From positions 372,001 to 436,000 of the forward strand of contig NZ_FNIY01000001.1 in assembly GCF_900104355.1 (NCBI RefSeq): a DNA stretch of 64,000 nucleotides, given 5' to 3'. Numbering within the stretch: the first letter of the stretch is position 1; each line of letters opens with the position of its first letter. The translations under genes and the position numbers were made by a program. The notes under the pieces are model-generated. The model was not told where the DNA came from. It ran no database searches and saw only the letters and a list, made by a program, of their open reading frames with translations. The stretch is from Phyllobacterium sp. OV277. Lineage in GTDB: Bacteria > Pseudomonadota > Alphaproteobacteria > Rhizobiales > Rhizobiaceae. Of the stretch, positions 34,841 through 43,421 are shown one piece after another.

Positions 34841-35847
34841 TGCCGCTTAAATCTGGCCCTCGCAATCTCATTACGGATGTCGCCGGATTGAGCATCGGCA
34901 ATGCTGCAGATGCCACAATCAAATCCGGCACCACCGTCATTCTCTGCGATGAACCGGCAACGGCGGCTGTACAGGTTCTGGGCGGTGCCCCCGGCACACG
35001 CGAGACTGATCTTCTTGAACCGCACAACACCGTTGAAACCATCAATGCGCTTGTTCTGTCAGGTGGCTCGGCCTTTGGTCTCGATGCAGCCTCCGGTGTA
35101 CAGGCGGCTTTGCGCGAAAAGCGTATCGGCTTCAAAGTCGGTGGCCAGCGCATTCCCATCGTTCCCGCCGCCATATTGTTTGACCTGATCAATGGCGGCG
35201 ACAAGGATTGGGGGCTTTATCCACCCTATCGCGAGCTTGGCTATCAGGCAGTGCAATCCGCATCGCGCGATTTTGCCCTTGGCAGCGTGGGTGCGGGCAC
35301 GGGTGCGCTTGTGACCGGCATGAAAGGCGGCCTTGGCTCCGCCTCATCCATCCTGCCAAGCGGCGCCACCATGGGCGCGCTTGTTGCCGTCAACGCGCTT
35401 GGATCGGTTACTGTCGGCAAAACCCGCCATTTCTGGGCAGCACCTTTTGAGATCGGCGATGAGTTTGGCGGTCTCGGCCTACCCCATCCGCTTCCCTCCG
35501 ATGCAACTGACGTCAAAACAAAATTCAAGGAAGCGGCTAAAGACACCAACACAACCATCGGCGTCATTGCGACGGACTTGCAACTCACCAAGGCACAGGC
35601 CAAGCGTCTAGCCATTGCGGCCCATGACGGTTTTACCCGCGCCATCTGGCCGTCGCACACACCATTCGATGGCGATCTGGTGTTTGCTCTTGCAACCGGA
35701 ACCGCCGGACGGGCACCTGAAATCGATGAATTCATCGAGCTTTGCGCTGCCGCCGCTTCAACCATGGCCCGTGCCGTCGCGCGCGGCGTATTTGCCGCCA
35801 CAGCAGCGCCCAATGACCTGTTTCCTGTGTGGAGCACGCGCGCCTGA
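34840..35847 (+). CDS. P1-family (S58, DmpA-type) peptidase
   Basis: A 335-residue self-processing aminopeptidase of the DmpA/BapA group. VAGLSIGNAAD near residue 14 and LVLSGGSAFGLDAASGV near 72 are conserved. The probable nucleophile lies in NTTIGVIATD near residue 240, where the precursor is normally cut just before a Ser or Thr. These enzymes release N-terminal residues, including D- and beta-amino acids. No signal peptide is present, so it is cytoplasmic. Coupled translation with the upstream binding protein suggests use of an imported peptide or amide; this is inference. Confidence 0.88.
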   Translation: MPLKSGPRNLITDVAGLSIGNAADATIKSGTTVILCDEPATAAVQVLGGAPGTRETDLLEPHNTVETINALVLSGGSAFGLDAASGVQAALREKRIGFKVGGQRIPIVPAAILFDLINGGDKDWGLYPPYRELGYQAVQSASRDFALGSVGAGTGALVTGMKGGLGSASSILPSGATMGALVAVNALGSVTVGKTRHFWAAPFEIGDEFGGLGLPHPLPSDATDVKTKFKEAAKDTNTTIGVIATDLQLTKAQAKRLAIAAHDGFTRAIWPSHTPFDGDLVFALATGTAGRAPEIDEFIELCAAAASTMARAVARGVFAATAAPNDLFPVWSTRA

Positions 35848-35917
35848 CAGGGTTTTCATTGTGCCTGCCGGATACCCATGGTAACGGGCGCGCACAAAAC
35901 CTCTACCGGAGAACGCC

Positions 35918-36589
35918 ATGAGCCGTCCGCTTGTCATCGCCCCGTCCATCCTCGCTTCCGACTTTTCCAAGCTTGGCTCGGAAGTCACCACGGTCCTGAA
36001 AGCTGGTGCTGACTGGGTACATATTGACGTCATGGATGGCCATTTCGTCCCCAATATCACTTTCGGCCCGGAAGTGGTCAAAGCGATCCGTCCGCTCACC
36101 GATGCAGTTTTCGATACGCATCTGATGATTTCGCCTTGCGATCCCTACCTCGAAGCCTTTGCTAAGGCAGGCTCCGATATCATCACCATTCATGCCGAAG
36201 CCGGTCCGCACGTCCACCGCTCGCTGCAGGCAATCCGCGCGCTTGGCAAGAAGGCTGGCATTGCCATCAATCCCGGCACACCTGAATCCGCCATCGAATA
36301 TGTTCTGAACGATGTCGATCTGGTGCTCGTCATGACCGTCAATCCCGGCTTTGGCGGGCAAAAATTCATCACTGAAACCTTGGGCAAGATCCGCAAGATC
36401 AAAGCCATGATCGGCGACCGCCCGATTGATCTGGAAGTCGATGGTGGAATTACCGCCGACACGGCTGGACTGGCGACTGAAGCCGGTGCCAATGCGCTCG
36501 TTGCAGGTTCTGCCGTATTCAAAGGTGGCTCAGAAGCCAGCTACCGCGCCAATATCGATCTCATCCGCAACGCAACACTCAAAGGCTGA
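35918..36589 (+). CDS. rpe: Ribulose-phosphate 3-epimerase
   Basis: A 223-residue TIM-barrel enzyme interconverting ribulose 5-phosphate and xylulose 5-phosphate in the pentose phosphate pathway. Metal and catalytic signatures are [14 protein letters not shown] at the start, [13 protein letters not shown] near residue 32, [12 protein letters not shown] near 139, and the phosphate-binding [10 protein letters not shown] near 193. GGAGA lies 6 nt upstream of the ATG. Length matches the family. The adjacency to purB is a usual order in this bacterial group. A family A repeat follows 26 nt after the stop. Confidence 0.95.
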   Translation: MSRPLVIAPSILASDFSKLGSEVTTVLKAGADWVHIDVMDGHFVPNITFGPEVVKAIRPLTDAVFDTHLMISPCDPYLEAFAKAGSDIITIHAEAGPHVHRSLQAIRALGKKAGIAINPGTPESAIEYVLNDVDLVLVMTVNPGFGGQKFITETLGKIRKIKAMIGDRPIDLEVDGGITADTAGLATEAGANALVAGSAVFKGGSEASYRANIDLIRNATLKG

Positions 36590-36615
36590 TGTAGGCTTTC
36601 CTTCTGCCAGTGGTG

Positions 36616-36759
36616 GGTGGTTCGTGGTCCGTGGTTCGACAAGCTCACCATGAGGGAGAGAGTGGATGTAACGCTAATCACCAACGTTTCGGGATATAGC
36701 TCCCTTTCATCACCTCTCTCCCTCATGGTGAGCTTGTCGAACCACGAACCACGAACCAC
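36616..36759. repeat. Family A palindromic repeat, copy A2 (core inverted)
   Basis: The arms are the same as in copy A1 (GTTCGACAAGCTCACCATGA and its complement). The core (GTAACGCTAATCACCAACGT and following) reads as the reverse complement of the A1 core. It lies between rpe and purB. Confidence 0.85.
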
Positions 36760-36884
36760 TCCCACGCTCTACTGAACCCAGTATTTCCTGCCCATGCTGA
36801 AAAAGCCGCGTTGAGTACAGCGCCATGGTCTGTTAGAGCAGGTTTCACATTCATCCGCCCATCGATTGCCAATAGGAACACACA

Positions 36885-38192
36885 ATGATCCCGCGTTATT
36901 CGCGGCCCGAAATGGTCGCCATCTGGTCCCCGGAAACGAAATTCCGCATCTGGTTCGAAATCGAGGCCTATGCCTGCGATGCGCTGGCGGAACTGGGCGT
37001 TATCCCGAAGGAAGCTGCCGCGACCATCTGGGAAAAGGGTGGCGCTGCGACATTTGACATCGACCGTATCGATGAGATCGAGCGCGAAACCAAGCACGAC
37101 GTTATCGCCTTCCTGACCCATCTGGCCGAGATCGTCGGTCCCGACGCGCGTTTCGTGCATCAGGGCATGACCTCCTCCGACGTGCTCGACACCTGTTTCA
37201 ACGTACAGCTAATGCGCGCCAGCGATATTCTGCTTGCTGATCTCGACAAGCTGCTCGTTGCATTGAAAAAGCGTGCTTTCGAGCACAAGGATACGGTCAC
37301 CATCGGCCGTAGCCATGGCATCCATGCGGAGCCGACAACTTTCGGCGTCAAGCTGGCACAGGCCTATGCCGAGTTCGAGCGCTGCCGCACGCGTCTCATC
37401 GCCGCCCGCGCGGAAATCGCCACCTGCGCCATCTCAGGCGCCGTCGGCACTTTTGCGAATATCGACCCTTATGTCGAAGAGCATGTGGCCAAGTCGCTTG
37501 GCATGGAGCCGGAGCCGGTTTCGACGCAGGTTATCCCGCGCGACCGCCATGCCATGTATTTTGCCACACTCGGCGTCATCGCCTCATGCATTGAGCGGCT
37601 TTCGGTAGAAATTCGCCATTTGCAGCGCACGGAAGTTCTGGAAGCGGAAGAATATTTCTCCCCCGGCCAGAAGGGCTCGTCCGCCATGCCGCACAAGCGC
37701 AATCCGGTGCTGACTGAAAACATGACCGGCCTTGCCCGCATGGTCCGTGCCTTTGCCCTGCCAGCCATGGAAAATGTGGCGCTGTGGCACGAGCGCGATA
37801 TTTCGCATTCATCCGTCGAGCGCATGATCGGCCCTGACGCAACGATCACCCTTGATTTTGCCTTGGCCCGTATGACCGGCGTTATCGACAAGCTATTAGT
37901 CTATCCTGACAATATGTTGAAAAACATGAACAAGTTCCGCGGCCTTATCCATTCCCAGCGTGTTCTTCTGGCTCTCACACAGGCGGGCGTTTCGCGTGAA
38001 GATTCCTACCGCCTCGTCCAGCGCAATGCGATGAAGGTCTGGGAACACGGCAAGGATTTCCTTGAGGAACTTTTGGCCGATACGGACGTACGCGCTGCCC
38101 TGCCCGAGGAAACCATCCGCGAAAAGTTCGACCTTGGTTATCACACCAAGCATGTCGATACGATTTTCAAGCGGGTTTTTGGCGAGGCTTGA
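36885..38192 (+). CDS. purB: Adenylosuccinate lyase
   Basis: A 435-residue lyase of the fumarase/aspartase superfamily. It splits SAICAR and adenylosuccinate in purine synthesis, releasing fumarate. The superfamily signature GSSAMPHKRNP lies near residue 265, carrying the flexible catalytic Ser; HQGMTSSDVLDT near 87-98 and GRSHGIHAEPTTFG near 140 complete the active site. AGGA precedes the ATG. Together with purC, purS, purQ and purL it forms a loose purine region interrupted by unrelated genes. Confidence 0.95.
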   Translation: MIPRYSRPEMVAIWSPETKFRIWFEIEAYACDALAELGVIPKEAAATIWEKGGAATFDIDRIDEIERETKHDVIAFLTHLAEIVGPDARFVHQGMTSSDVLDTCFNVQLMRASDILLADLDKLLVALKKRAFEHKDTVTIGRSHGIHAEPTTFGVKLAQAYAEFERCRTRLIAARAEIATCAISGAVGTFANIDPYVEEHVAKSLGMEPEPVSTQVIPRDRHAMYFATLGVIASCIERLSVEIRHLQRTEVLEAEEYFSPGQKGSSAMPHKRNPVLTENMTGLARMVRAFALPAMENVALWHERDISHSSVERMIGPDATITLDFALARMTGVIDKLLVYPDNMLKNMNKFRGLIHSQRVLLALTQAGVSREDSYRLVQRNAMKVWEHGKDFLEELLADTDVRAALPEETIREKFDLGYHTKHVDTIFKRVFGEA

Positions 38193-38227
38193 TTGCTGGG
38201 TGGCTGATTGAATTGCGGCGCGCGATT

Positions 38228-38423
38228 TCACCCCCCTCTGTCCTGTCGGACATCTCCCCCACAAGGGGGGAGATCACATTGACATGAACGCCTTTGCACA
38301 ACCGGAAATGTTTCAGATTGTGCAAGATGATATTGAAGGCTGATCTCCCCCCTTGTGGGGGGTCCGAAGGACGGGCGAGACCCGTGGCTCGCCCCGGTAG
38401 CCCGACAGGACAGAGGGGGGTGA
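38228..38423. repeat. Family B palindromic repeat, copy B1
   Basis: The left arm begins TCACCCCCCTCTGTCCTGTC and continues through ATCTCCCCCACAAGGGGGGAG; the right arm mirrors it and ends GACAGAGGGGGGTGA. The right arm carries about 40 extra nt (GGACGGGCGAGACCCGTGG). The core contains a TTGCACAA-N16-TTGTGCAA hairpin. Copy B2 at 59.3 kb has the same core in reverse complement. Confidence 0.85.
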
Positions 38424-38452
38424 GCATCCCCCTCACCATTCAACCTGCCAAT

Positions 38453-39364
38453 TTATCCAAAACTTTTCCCCGGCACGATCCGCATGACATTGCCCCAGGG
38501 ATCAACAATCTCGCGTTCATCCTTGGCATCGACGGACACAAACTCCGCCCAGGCAAGACCGGAACGGTCATTGTCACGCTTGCCGGCACCCCTGCTCTGC
38601 CAGGAATTGGCAGCGACATGGTGGTGATAGCCACCTGTTGACAGAAACACGGCACTGCCGCCAACCCCGGCGACGGTCTGCATGCCAAGTTCCCTGTGCC
38701 ACCATTCCTCTGCTTCGCCAGCATTGCCGACACGCAGGTGCAGATGGCCGACCATGGCCCCATCAGGCGCGCCATTCCACTCCGCCGTATCCGGCTTTAA
38801 CCCGCCAAGCAGATTGCCGACATCAAGCGCAGCCGTGCCCATCTGAACCGATGAACCGTTCCATTTCCAGCTTTCGTGCGGGCGATCCGCATAAATCTCG
38901 ATGCCATTGCCTTCCGGGTCGGTCAGATAGATGGCCTCACTGACAACATGATCCGACGCGCCGACAATTGGCGTTCGCTGATCGATGGCGCGTTTGGCCC
39001 AGCGCGCAAGGTCAATGCGTCGCGGCAGGAGAAACGCCGTGTGGTAAAGCCCGGCGCTGCTCGGATCATCCGCCCGAATGGCGGATGCCTGTTCGATTTC
39101 GAGCAATGGCGTATCGCCAGCGCCAAGCACAACCGTCTGCCCCTTGCGGGACAGTTCGCGCAGGCCCACCACATCAGTATAATATTTTGAAAGCTGATCC
39201 GCGTCCTTGGCCTTGATACCCACTTTTGACACATGAGTCGGGGCCATTGCTGCAAAAGGTAGAGTGTTCATATCTGTCTCCGCGCGGGCTGGTTCTCCGC
39301 CCGCAATCGCCTGAAAGGCAAGCACCCCGGCACCGCCGACAACATCTCTGCGTGTGACCTTCAT
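38453..39364 (-). CDS. VOC-family dioxygenase-like protein (catechol 2,3-dioxygenase type)
   Basis: A two-module vicinal-oxygen-chelate protein of 303 residues from this start. The first module opens PTHVSKVGIKAKDADQLSKY and carries ITDPEGN-type LTDPEGNGIEIYADRP; the second has MVGHLHLRVGNAGEAEEWW and ends DPWGNVMRI. Metal-ligand type residues are the His of HVSKV and HLHLR and the Glu of GIEIY. The start at 39364 (GGGG upstream) gives a twin-arginine-like signal (TRRDVVGGAGVLAF, then PARA). An internal ATG at 39271 has a stronger GGAGA site and would give a 272-residue cytosolic protein. Substrate unknown; the family includes extradiol dioxygenases and related lyases. Confidence 0.8.
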   Translation of the reverse strand: MKVTRRDVVGGAGVLAFQAIAGGEPARAETDMNTLPFAAMAPTHVSKVGIKAKDADQLSKYYTDVVGLRELSRKGQTVVLGAGDTPLLEIEQASAIRADDPSSAGLYHTAFLLPRRIDLARWAKRAIDQRTPIVGASDHVVSEAIYLTDPEGNGIEIYADRPHESWKWNGSSVQMGTAALDVGNLLGGLKPDTAEWNGAPDGAMVGHLHLRVGNAGEAEEWWHRELGMQTVAGVGGSAVFLSTGGYHHHVAANSWQSRGAGKRDNDRSGLAWAEFVSVDAKDEREIVDPWGNVMRIVPGKSFG

Positions 39365-39530
39365 GTGCATCCCCGCGATTTCATCACCTGTTTCTTCTGT
39401 GATAAAGTCGGCTCTCTCAGGCCAATATACAAGCCACGCAGCGGCGAACAGCATGTTCACTATTAGTGAACCGACCATTCGCCACTGTTTACAATCTTAC
39501 CACATTGCGATCCGGCAGGAATTTTCCTAA

Positions 39531-40088
39531 ATGGGGGATATGAAAGTCAAAGACGCCGATATTCTCATTATCCCCGGTTACACCAATTCCGGCCCCGATC
39601 ACTGGCAGTCACGCTGGGAAGCAAAGCTTTCCACCGCGCGCCGTGTCGAGCAGAAGGAATGGTCAAAGCCTGTTCTTGCCGATTGGGTGGCCGAAGTGGT
39701 CAAGTCAGTCAATGAGGCGACACAGCCGGTTGTTATTGTCGCGCATTCGCTTGGCGTGCCAACCTTTGTGCAAGCGCTGCCGCAGATTGCTGACAAGATC
39801 AAAGGCGCGTTTCTGGTCACGCCGCCGGATGTATCGAATCCTAAAATTCGGCCAAAACACCTGATGACTTTTGGGCCCTACCCGCGCGAGCCCTTCACAT
39901 TTCCGTCGGTGGTCATTGCCAGCCGCAATGATCACTACTGCGAATATGCAGTCGCCGAGGATCTGGCTGCCGCATGGGGCTCGCTGTTCATCGATGCGGG
40001 TGAATCCGGCCATCTCAATTCCGAATCCGGCCATGGACCATGGCCAGAGGGTTCGATGGTTTTTGCGCAATTTATCTCAAGGTTGTAA
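39531..40088 (+). CDS. RBBP9/YdeN-type small serine hydrolase
   Basis: A 185-residue alpha/beta hydrolase of the RBBP9/YdeN family. ILIIPGYTNSGPDHWQSRWE near the start, the nucleophile elbow VAHSLGVPT near residue 71, SRNDHYCEYAVAE with the acidic residue, and the late His in GESGHLNSESGHGPWPEG are all present, so the triad looks complete. These small esterases act on unknown substrates in the cytoplasm. The frame could start at 39531 or at 39540 (GGGGG just upstream). It is divergent from the VOC gene. Confidence 0.85.
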   Translation: MGDMKVKDADILIIPGYTNSGPDHWQSRWEAKLSTARRVEQKEWSKPVLADWVAEVVKSVNEATQPVVIVAHSLGVPTFVQALPQIADKIKGAFLVTPPDVSNPKIRPKHLMTFGPYPREPFTFPSVVIASRNDHYCEYAVAEDLAAAWGSLFIDAGESGHLNSESGHGPWPEGSMVFAQFISRL

Positions 40089-40096
40089 GCGCCGCT

Positions 40097-40861
40097 CTAC
40101 TGCCCCACAGCATCCAGCAGGCTTTTGACACCAGACTGCAAATAGCCAGTATCGACCGCGAGTGGAACATAGGTATAGCCGAGGCTGGTGAACCGTTTCG
40201 CCAGTTCCGCATTCGCCGCGTAGATGCCGCAGAGTTTGCCCGCAGCGAGGGCCTTGGCTGCGATCTCCTTCAATGGCTCAATAATGGCTTGCGATCCGGC
40301 ATCCACCTCGGCTCCATTGCTCCAGCCGATGGAAAAGTCCGAGGGGCCGACGAAAACACCGTCAATACCGTCGACAGCAAGGATACCATCCAGCGCCGCA
40401 AAGGCCGCACGGGTTTCGATCATTGCAAAAGCCAGCGTCTTGCCGTTGACTTCACTGAGGTAAGCGCCGGAGCCGCCAGCGCCATAACCTGCGGGCCGTC
40501 CCCGTAGTTGCCCCCATGAACGCTCGCCAACCGGCGGATATTTCATCGAGGCCGCAAACCGCTTTGCATCTTCAACGGAATTGATCATCGGGGCGATAAC
40601 GCCCTCGGCGCCGAAATCCAGCGCGCGGCTTGCCATGTCGAAACGATCAACAGGAATGCGCACCACCGTGTGCTTGCCTGCATTCTGGATGATGCCGACA
40701 CTTTGCAGCACCGATTGCGTATCAAACGCACCATGCTGCATATCGAGCATGAAAGTGGTGAAATCCGTACGGCACAGGGTTTCCATAACCAGCGGATAAG
40801 GCAGGTTGCACCAGGCGGAATAAACCGTTTCTCCCGCCCTCAGACGTGACGCTAGCGACAT
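40097..40861 (-). CDS. HpcH/HpaI-family aldolase
   Basis: A 254-residue class II aldolase-like protein. TTFMLDMQHGAFD near residue 35, VRIPVDRFDMASRALDFGAEGVIAPMINS near 67-95, and metal-ligand regions with AMIETRAAF and GVFVGPSDFSIG define the family. It normally splits or forms 2-keto-3-deoxy acids with release of pyruvate, using a divalent metal. Length matches HpaI (about 255). It converges on the RBBP9-like gene with a 9-nt gap. The substrate cannot be set from sequence. Confidence 0.9.
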   Translation of the reverse strand: MSLASRLRAGETVYSAWCNLPYPLVMETLCRTDFTTFMLDMQHGAFDTQSVLQSVGIIQNAGKHTVVRIPVDRFDMASRALDFGAEGVIAPMINSVEDAKRFAASMKYPPVGERSWGQLRGRPAGYGAGGSGAYLSEVNGKTLAFAMIETRAAFAALDGILAVDGIDGVFVGPSDFSIGWSNGAEVDAGSQAIIEPLKEIAAKALAAGKLCGIYAANAELAKRFTSLGYTYVPLAVDTGYLQSGVKSLLDAVGQ

Positions 40862-40935
40862 GATTTCTCTCCCTGATGCTCTGCTGATGGTCGACTCGGC
40901 CTGCAGTGAAGCAAAAACGGCGGAGGTGCGCCAAC

Positions 40936-40963
40936 AAAAAACCGCCCGTGAAGGGCGGTTTTT
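40936..40963. terminator. Intrinsic terminator of the zeta-subunit gene
   Basis: ACCGCCC (40941-40947) pairs with GGGCGGT (40953-40959) around GTGAA, flanked by runs of A and T on both sides, so it can work in either direction. It lies just downstream of the zeta-subunit gene, which reads on the minus strand. Confidence 0.85.
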
Positions 40964-40984
40964 ACGAAGCGCGTGCAGGTGAGA

Positions 40985-41296
40985 TCAGGAGCCCTGAATC
41001 TGCTTGATAGCTTCCTGCAGCATCTCGTCCATCGTGCGGCGGATGCGGTGATCGGATTTGTCGACCCCAGCGGCATCGAAATCAGCCCGGATCTTGCGGA
41101 AAACATCGTCGTCGCCGGCTTCCTGAAAATCTGCCTTGATGACCTCAAGCACATAGGCTTCGGCTTCCGCGCCTGTCTTACCAAGCTTTTCCGCCGCCCA
41201 CTGACCGATCAGCTTGTTGCGCCGTGCCTCTGCCCGAAAGCGAACTTCCGCATCATGTGCGAATTTGTTTTCGAAGGCATTTTCGCGATCTTCCAT
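40985..41296 (-). CDS. F1-ATPase inhibitor subunit zeta (DUF1476)
   Basis: A 103-residue DUF1476 protein, the alphaproteobacterial zeta subunit that inhibits F1F0-ATP synthase hydrolysis. DRENAFENKFAHDAEVRFRA at the start, ARRNKLIGQWAAEKLG near 30, and a C-terminal helix with DHRIRRTMDEMLQEAI are typical. Three nearby ATGs are possible (41296, 41302, 41320); AGAGG is best spaced for 41296. Its place upstream of purC is common in Rhizobiales. An intrinsic terminator follows 22 nt downstream. Confidence 0.9.
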   Translation of the reverse strand: MEDRENAFENKFAHDAEVRFRAEARRNKLIGQWAAEKLGKTGAEAEAYVLEVIKADFQEAGDDDVFRKIRADFDAAGVDKSDHRIRRTMDEMLQEAIKQIQGS

Positions 41297-41401
41297 TGTC
41301 ATCCTCTCTTGCTCCCGCAAAATGAATTGGTCATTCCGGTGAAAGATGCCTCCCGGGTCTTGGCATTTTTAGGGCAAGTCCCGATCAACATAGTTTCTGA
41401 G

Positions 41402-41539
41402 GTCCATATAACTATTCTGCACAAAATCGAAAGTCTGAATTGAACCTCATCAGTCAAACATGGGTCACTTTGTCGTGGAAAGTCCATATAACTCATAATT
41501 CGGGGGATCACATACCCCATAATTCAGGGGAACTCATAA
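41402..41539. promoter_or_regulatory. Cluster of direct repeats between the zeta-subunit gene and purC
   Basis: GTCCATATAACT occurs at 41402-41413 and again perfectly at 41482-41493. CATAATTC(G/A)GGGG occurs at 41494-41506 and 41518-41530, and ACTCATAA at 41491-41498 and 41532-41539. Together they give a nested set of short direct repeats in the 340-nt gap upstream of purC. They could be regulatory sites or remains of a slipped duplication. Nothing else is seen in the gap. Confidence 0.45.
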
Positions 41540-41636
41540 AGTATCATTGTAGAATGCTTGCTTTTACGATAGTTAGCGCGCCAACATGATGGCTATGACC
41601 AAGGCCGACCGATAACTCCAATACCAGAGACCTGCA

Positions 41637-42401
41637 ATGAATCGTCGCCGCCGTGTCTACGAAGGCAAAGGCAAAATCCTTTACGAAGGACCAGAGCCAG
41701 GAACACTTGTTCAACATTTCAAAGACGACACCACCGTGCTACATCCAAAGAAGCACGAAGTCATTGATGGCAAAGGTGTTCTGAACAACCGGATTTCCGA
41801 ATATATTTTCACCCAGCTGAACCGCATGGGTATTCCGACGCACTTTATCCGCCGCCTCAATATGCGCGAGCAGTTGATCAAGGAAGTCGAGATCATCCCG
41901 CTTCAGGTGGTTGTGCGCAATATTGCCGCCGGTTCGCTGGCAAAACGCCTTGGAATCGAGGAAGGCACGGTTCTGCCGCGCTCAATCATCGAATTCTACT
42001 ACAAGGCCGATGCGCTGGATGATCCGATGGTCTCTGAAGAGCACATCACGGCCTTTGGCTGGGCAGCACCGCAGGAAATCGATGACATCATGGCTTTGGC
42101 CATTCGCGTCAACGACTTCCTCAGCGGTCTGTTCCTCGGTGTCGGCATCCAGCTTGTGGATTTCAAGATCGAGTGCGGACGTTTGTGGGAAGGCGACATG
42201 ATGCGTATTGTCGTTGCCGATGAGTTTTCGCCTGATTCCGCCCGCCTGTGGGATAGCCAGACCAATGAAAAGCTTGATAAGGACCGGTTCCGCCGTGATA
42301 TGGGCGGTCTGATCGAGGCCTATCAGGAAGTCGCCCGGCGTCTGGGCATCATGAATGAGAATGAACAGCTGCGCCCCACCGGGCCGGTTCTGGTTAAATA
42401 A
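41637..42401 (+). CDS. purC: SAICAR synthase (PurC)
   Basis: A 254-residue phosphoribosylaminoimidazole-succinocarboxamide synthase, which joins aspartate to CAIR with ATP in purine synthesis. [11 protein letters not shown] at the start binds [33 protein letters not shown], and the C-terminal [10 protein letters not shown] and [12 protein letters not shown] signatures, are complete. Length matches the family. It is followed by purS after 33 nt, then purQ with no gap, so purC-purS-purQ is an operon. The direct repeats upstream may mark its control region. Confidence 0.95.
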   Translation: MNRRRRVYEGKGKILYEGPEPGTLVQHFKDDTTVLHPKKHEVIDGKGVLNNRISEYIFTQLNRMGIPTHFIRRLNMREQLIKEVEIIPLQVVVRNIAAGSLAKRLGIEEGTVLPRSIIEFYYKADALDDPMVSEEHITAFGWAAPQEIDDIMALAIRVNDFLSGLFLGVGIQLVDFKIECGRLWEGDMMRIVVADEFSPDSARLWDSQTNEKLDKDRFRRDMGGLIEAYQEVARRLGIMNENEQLRPTGPVLVK

Positions 42402-42434
42402 ACGCTGATTGAACAATCCCGGAGAAGACAATCG

Positions 42435-42674
42435 ATGAAGGCACGTGTCACTGTAACCTTGAAAAATGGCGTTCTTGACCCACAGGGTAAGGCGATCGTC
42501 GGCGCGCTCGGCAGTCTTGGTTTCGAGGGCGTCGCATCCGTGCGCCAGGGCAAGATTTTTGATGTCGAGGTCAACACGACAGACCGCGCTACTGCCGAAG
42601 CCAATGTCAAGGCGATGTGCGAAAAGCTGCTCGCCAACACAGTCATCGAAGATTACGCGGTGGAGCTTATCTAA
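42435..42674 (+). CDS. purS: FGAR amidotransferase subunit PurS
   Basis: A 79-residue PurS protein. ARVTVTLKNGVLDPQGKAI followed by GALGSLGFEGV and the C-terminal LLANTVIEDYAVEL match the family. PurS bridges PurQ and PurL in the three-part formylglycinamidine synthase used by alphaproteobacteria. Its TAA stop is followed directly by the purQ ATG, which suggests coupled translation. GGAGAAG lies upstream of its ATG. Confidence 0.93.
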   Translation: MKARVTVTLKNGVLDPQGKAIVGALGSLGFEGVASVRQGKIFDVEVNTTDRATAEANVKAMCEKLLANTVIEDYAVELI

Positions 42675-43343
42675 ATGAAATCAGCTGTCGTACTTCTCCC
42701 GGGCCTTAATCGCGACCGTGACATGATTGCGGCGCTGACGAAAATCTCCGGCCATGCACCCCAGACGGTCTGGCAGACGGACACCGAAATCCCCGATGTC
42801 GACCTGATCGTCATTCCCGGCGGCTTTTCCTATGGCGACTATCTGCGGTGCGGCGCCATTGCTGCGCGTATGCCCGTCATGCAGGCGATCCGCGAAAAGG
42901 CTGACAAGGGCGTTATGGTCATGGGCGTATGCAACGGTTTCCAGATTTTGCAGGAAGCTGGCCTGCTGCCCGGCGCGCTCATGCGCAATGCTTCGCTGAA
43001 GTTCGTGTGCCGTGAAGTGAAGCTTGAAGTCACCAATGCCAACACCGCCTTCACCCGCGGCTATTCGCATGGCCAGATCATTCGCTGCCCCGTCGCCCAT
43101 CATGAGGGCAATTTCTTCGCTGACGAAAAGACTTTGGCCCGCATCGAAGGTGAAGGTCAGGTGGCTTTCCGCTATGCGGAAGGCACTAATCCGAATGGCG
43201 CCATGAATGACATTGCTGGCATTATCAGCGAAAAAGGCAATGTTCTCGGGATGATGCCGCATCCGGAGAACCTGATTGAAGCCGCCCATGGCGGTTCCGA
43301 TGGCCGCGCACTGTTTACGGGCATTCTTGGGATTGCCGCCTGA
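42675..43343 (+). CDS. purQ: FGAR amidotransferase glutaminase subunit PurQ
   Basis: A 222-residue class I glutamine amidotransferase that supplies ammonia to Pur[17 protein letters not shown] near residue 45, the nucleophile [15 protein letters not shown] (Cys about 85), and the late MMPHPEN with the catalytic His are visible. It follows purS without a gap. The purL gene is not adjacent but lies 3.7 kb downstream beyond a GST gene, a lipoprotein, two DUF1127 genes and a MocR regulator. Confidence 0.95.
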   Translation: MKSAVVLLPGLNRDRDMIAALTKISGHAPQTVWQTDTEIPDVDLIVIPGGFSYGDYLRCGAIAARMPVMQAIREKADKGVMVMGVCNGFQILQEAGLLPGALMRNASLKFVCREVKLEVTNANTAFTRGYSHGQIIRCPVAHHEGNFFADEKTLARIEGEGQVAFRYAEGTNPNGAMNDIAGIISEKGNVLGMMPHPENLIEAAHGGSDGRALFTGILGIAA

Positions 43344-43358
43344 GTAAAATTCTATACG

Positions 43359-43406
43359 TTTGAGAAATGCCGTTTTGATCCGCCATGGGTTGGAACGGCA
43401 CTCAAA
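43359..43406 (+). promoter_or_regulatory. Stem-loop directly upstream of the GST ribosome site
   Basis: TGCCGTT (43368-43374) pairs with AACGGCA (43394-43400), and TTTGAG (43359-43364) with CTCAAA (43401-43406) across a 3-nt bulge. The GGAGG ribosome site follows within 2 nt. There is no T run, so it is not a normal terminator; it may control translation of the GST gene or mark the end of the purCSQ transcript. Confidence 0.45.
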
Positions 43407-43421
43407 TGGAGGAATTGAGAC

